From: Verrucomicrobiia bacterium
GTDB lineage: Bacteria > Verrucomicrobiota > Verrucomicrobiia > Limisphaerales > JAEYXS01
NCBI GenBank assembly: GCA_036405135.1
Contig: DASWYF010000040.1
Coordinates: 124,001-188,000, forward strand
DNA: 64,000 nt
Direction of reading: 5' to 3'
In this document: in pieces, positions 62,689 to 64,000 of the stretch
Position numbering within the stretch: position 1 is the first letter of the stretch
Layout of the letters: each line of letters begins with the position of its first letter
Program-made: the position numbers and the translations under genes
Notes under the pieces: model-generated
What the model was told of the DNA's origin: nothing
The model's database searches: none
The model's input: only the letters and a program-made list of their open reading frames with translations

Positions 62689-64000
62689 TTACTTGTTTTT
62701 TGCCCCGGAGACAAAATTGGTGACGGCCACAATCCTTTTCCCATCCATCGTGACCGCTTCCACCTCGATCCAATCGGGCAAATCCTTCGGCAATTCGTAC
62801 GTTTGAGAGAGTTTCGGCGCACTGTTGGTATTAGAAGTCTCCCAAATGATACGAGCCGTCCCCGGTTTGATGCTTTTTGCAACCAGACGTGCAATCGGCG
62901 GATTAGAAGATTTATCGATCTGTATCTGGCCGACCTCTCCACGCCACGGCTCGCTCTTCAACGAAGTTTGTGCCATGAGAAAAGCAGAGGCCGCCAAAGC
63001 CCGCGCTTGGTTCACCACCACAAACTCCGCCTGCACATTGAAGCTATCCCCCCAACGGTCATAAATCGGGAATGGATCATTGGCCGCCCCATCGAGCGGA
63101 TACGTCAAAGCTCCCAGCTCTGTCTTGTAAAAATCCAGCCAACCAAAACCGCTTTGCAAATTGCCTATCGGAATGCCGCTCAGTGGTAAAGCGCGTTGGT
63201 CATTCTGGGCGTAGTGATGAACAATCTCTTGTTGCGGTTTGAAGCCCAGACCAGTGACAAAGGAAACATTAACCGGATTGCAACCAAGCTCGTAATTGAA
63301 GTTCGCCAACAACGCTTCCAAAAATTTCGGACGCAGATCCTTGTTCACCGGATAACTGATCTGCATACCGACCGCTAGGTCGAATGCCGCACCGGACGAG
63401 AAATACCACCCGGCAGCACGGACACGTTTCGTCTCCACAGGAAAACTGGTTCCGTATGCGCTTTGTTGGTAGCGTTGCAATTGATCTTCGGCAGCCTTGG
63501 CTACTTCATTCTCGCACTTGGTCATCATCAACGGATTGGTCTGCTGAGATTTAAGCCGCCCGCTCTTCACCGCAAAGGCGTAACTGCGAGCAGCATTGCC
63601 ATAACCATCATAAAGCCGCCACCAGCCCCACTTCCGCGTGTTCGCATCATCGGGGCGATACCAGTCCATGAACTTCTTCTGATATTTGGAATCACCCGTA
63701 GCTAGATAGAGTTCGCACGCTGCCCATGCCAATTCGTCATCGTGCATAAAATCATCACCGTAATGCGTGATCTTCTGATACGCGCCGTCCTTGCCGTGTT
63801 GCTCGATGGCACGTTCGAGGAAAGCCCAACCCGCTTCAGCCTTCTTCAGATAAATCTTGGCTGCTTCAGGAAACTGCTTCTTGAAAAGTGGTGATGAAGA
63901 TATCTGTGCCAAGGCAGCAACAGCAGCTCCAGTCGCAGCCGTAGTTTTAGGCCAGACGATCTGTTTATCACCGAACTCCGGCAGGACATTGTGTTCATAG
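62689..64000 (-). CDS. Glycoside hydrolase family 9 (endoglucanase-like), N-terminus outside window
   Basis: The frame is open from the right edge of the window (reading YEHNVLPEFGDKQIVWPKTT at the edge) to a stop at 62689, 436 residues of the C-terminal part; the start lies beyond the window. GH9 marks are VWPKTTAATGAAVAALAQ, DFMHDDELAWAACELYLATG, the GCNPVNVSFVTGLGFK segment and a final YDRWGDSFNVQAEFVVVNQA with the candidate acid Glu. The last 90 residues form an Ig-like or beta-sandwich tail. It hydrolyses beta-glucan chains in the periplasm or outside the cell. It could serve the neighbouring exopolysaccharide cluster or plant-polymer digestion. Confidence 0.88.
   Translation of the reverse strand, partial: YEHNVLPEFGDKQIVWPKTTAATGAAVAALAQISSSPLFKKQFPEAAKIYLKKAEAGWAFLERAIEQHGKDGAYQKITHYGDDFMHDDELAWAACELYLATGDSKYQKKFMDWYRPDDANTRKWGWWRLYDGYGNAARSYAFAVKSGRLKSQQTNPLMMTKCENEVAKAAEDQLQRYQQSAYGTSFPVETKRVRAAGWYFSSGAAFDLAVGMQISYPVNKDLRPKFLEALLANFNYELGCNPVNVSFVTGLGFKPQQEIVHHYAQNDQRALPLSGIPIGNLQSGFGWLDFYKTELGALTYPLDGAANDPFPIYDRWGDSFNVQAEFVVVNQARALAASAFLMAQTSLKSEPWRGEVGQIQIDKSSNPPIARLVAKSIKPGTARIIWETSNTNSAPKLSQTYELPKDLPDWIEVEAVTMDGKRIVAVTNFVSGAKNK

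Overview
The window looks like chromosome of a member of the Verrucomicrobiota (PVC superphylum), probably of the Pedosphaera/Limisphaera type. The grounds are protein families largely confined to that group: PVC-type cytochrome/DUF1549-DUF1553 and DUF1587-DUF1592-DUF1588-DUF1585 proteins, DUF1501 and DUF1552 partners, a PVC membrane-bound dehydrogenase with a CxxCH domain, DUF5069 proteins, an S1 sulfatase, a tricorn-like protease, and many short dispersed intergenic repeats. This assignment is inferred from family content; no rRNA gene is present.

Layout. 1-6.1 kb (minus): a truncated sulfite-oxidase-like molybdoenzyme, a secreted esterase/SMP-30 fusion, then a tight operon of jelly-roll lyase-like protein, small unknown protein, alpha-oxoamine synthase and phosphatidylserine decarboxylase, and a DUF5069 gene with promoter and terminator. 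6.3-16.5 kb: small secreted protein, tricorn protease, DUF5069, a TIM-barrel epimerase, an EamA exporter preceded by a strongly structured leader and terminator, a DUF559 endonuclease-like gene, a three-module Clp-N protein, and a 1.3-kb repeat-filled spacer. 16.5-29.7 kb: an ABC-2 permease pair without an ATPase, an RlmD-type rRNA methyltransferase, a run of envelope genes (DUF2723-TPR, GT4, WecA/TagO-like), metG, a Sel1 protein, and a pseudokinase-FGE fusion.

29.8-47.1 kb is a heterotrophic, polymer-degradation type region: a 1576-residue deacetylase/VCBS/dehydrogenase/HEAT/cytochrome mosaic, a DUF1549-DUF1553 plus DUF1501 pair, a lipoate/octanoyl transferase-like gene, a tRNA-Ile(CAU), a DUF1592 plus DUF1552 pair, and a sulfatase. 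47.4-49.0 kb has topoisomerase IB and an SRPBCC protein. 49.2-62.5 kb is an exopolysaccharide/capsule cluster: a nucleotidyltransferase-like protein, two GT2, two GT4, a methyltransferase, an O-antigen ligase-like protein, a polysaccharide-deacetylase-like protein, an alkaline-phosphatase-superfamily protein, a STAS protein, an intact and a degenerate sugar transferase, and a uridine-kinase-like protein. The window ends inside a GH9 glycoside hydrolase gene.

The most unusual points are the structured RNA candidate at about 11.94-12.11 kb, the degenerate NTP-transferase/left-handed-helix/sugar-transferase fusion beside an intact sugar transferase, the Clp-N protein without ATPase, the pseudokinase-FGE fusion, and families of palindromic repeats, one copy of which is read through as coding sequence.
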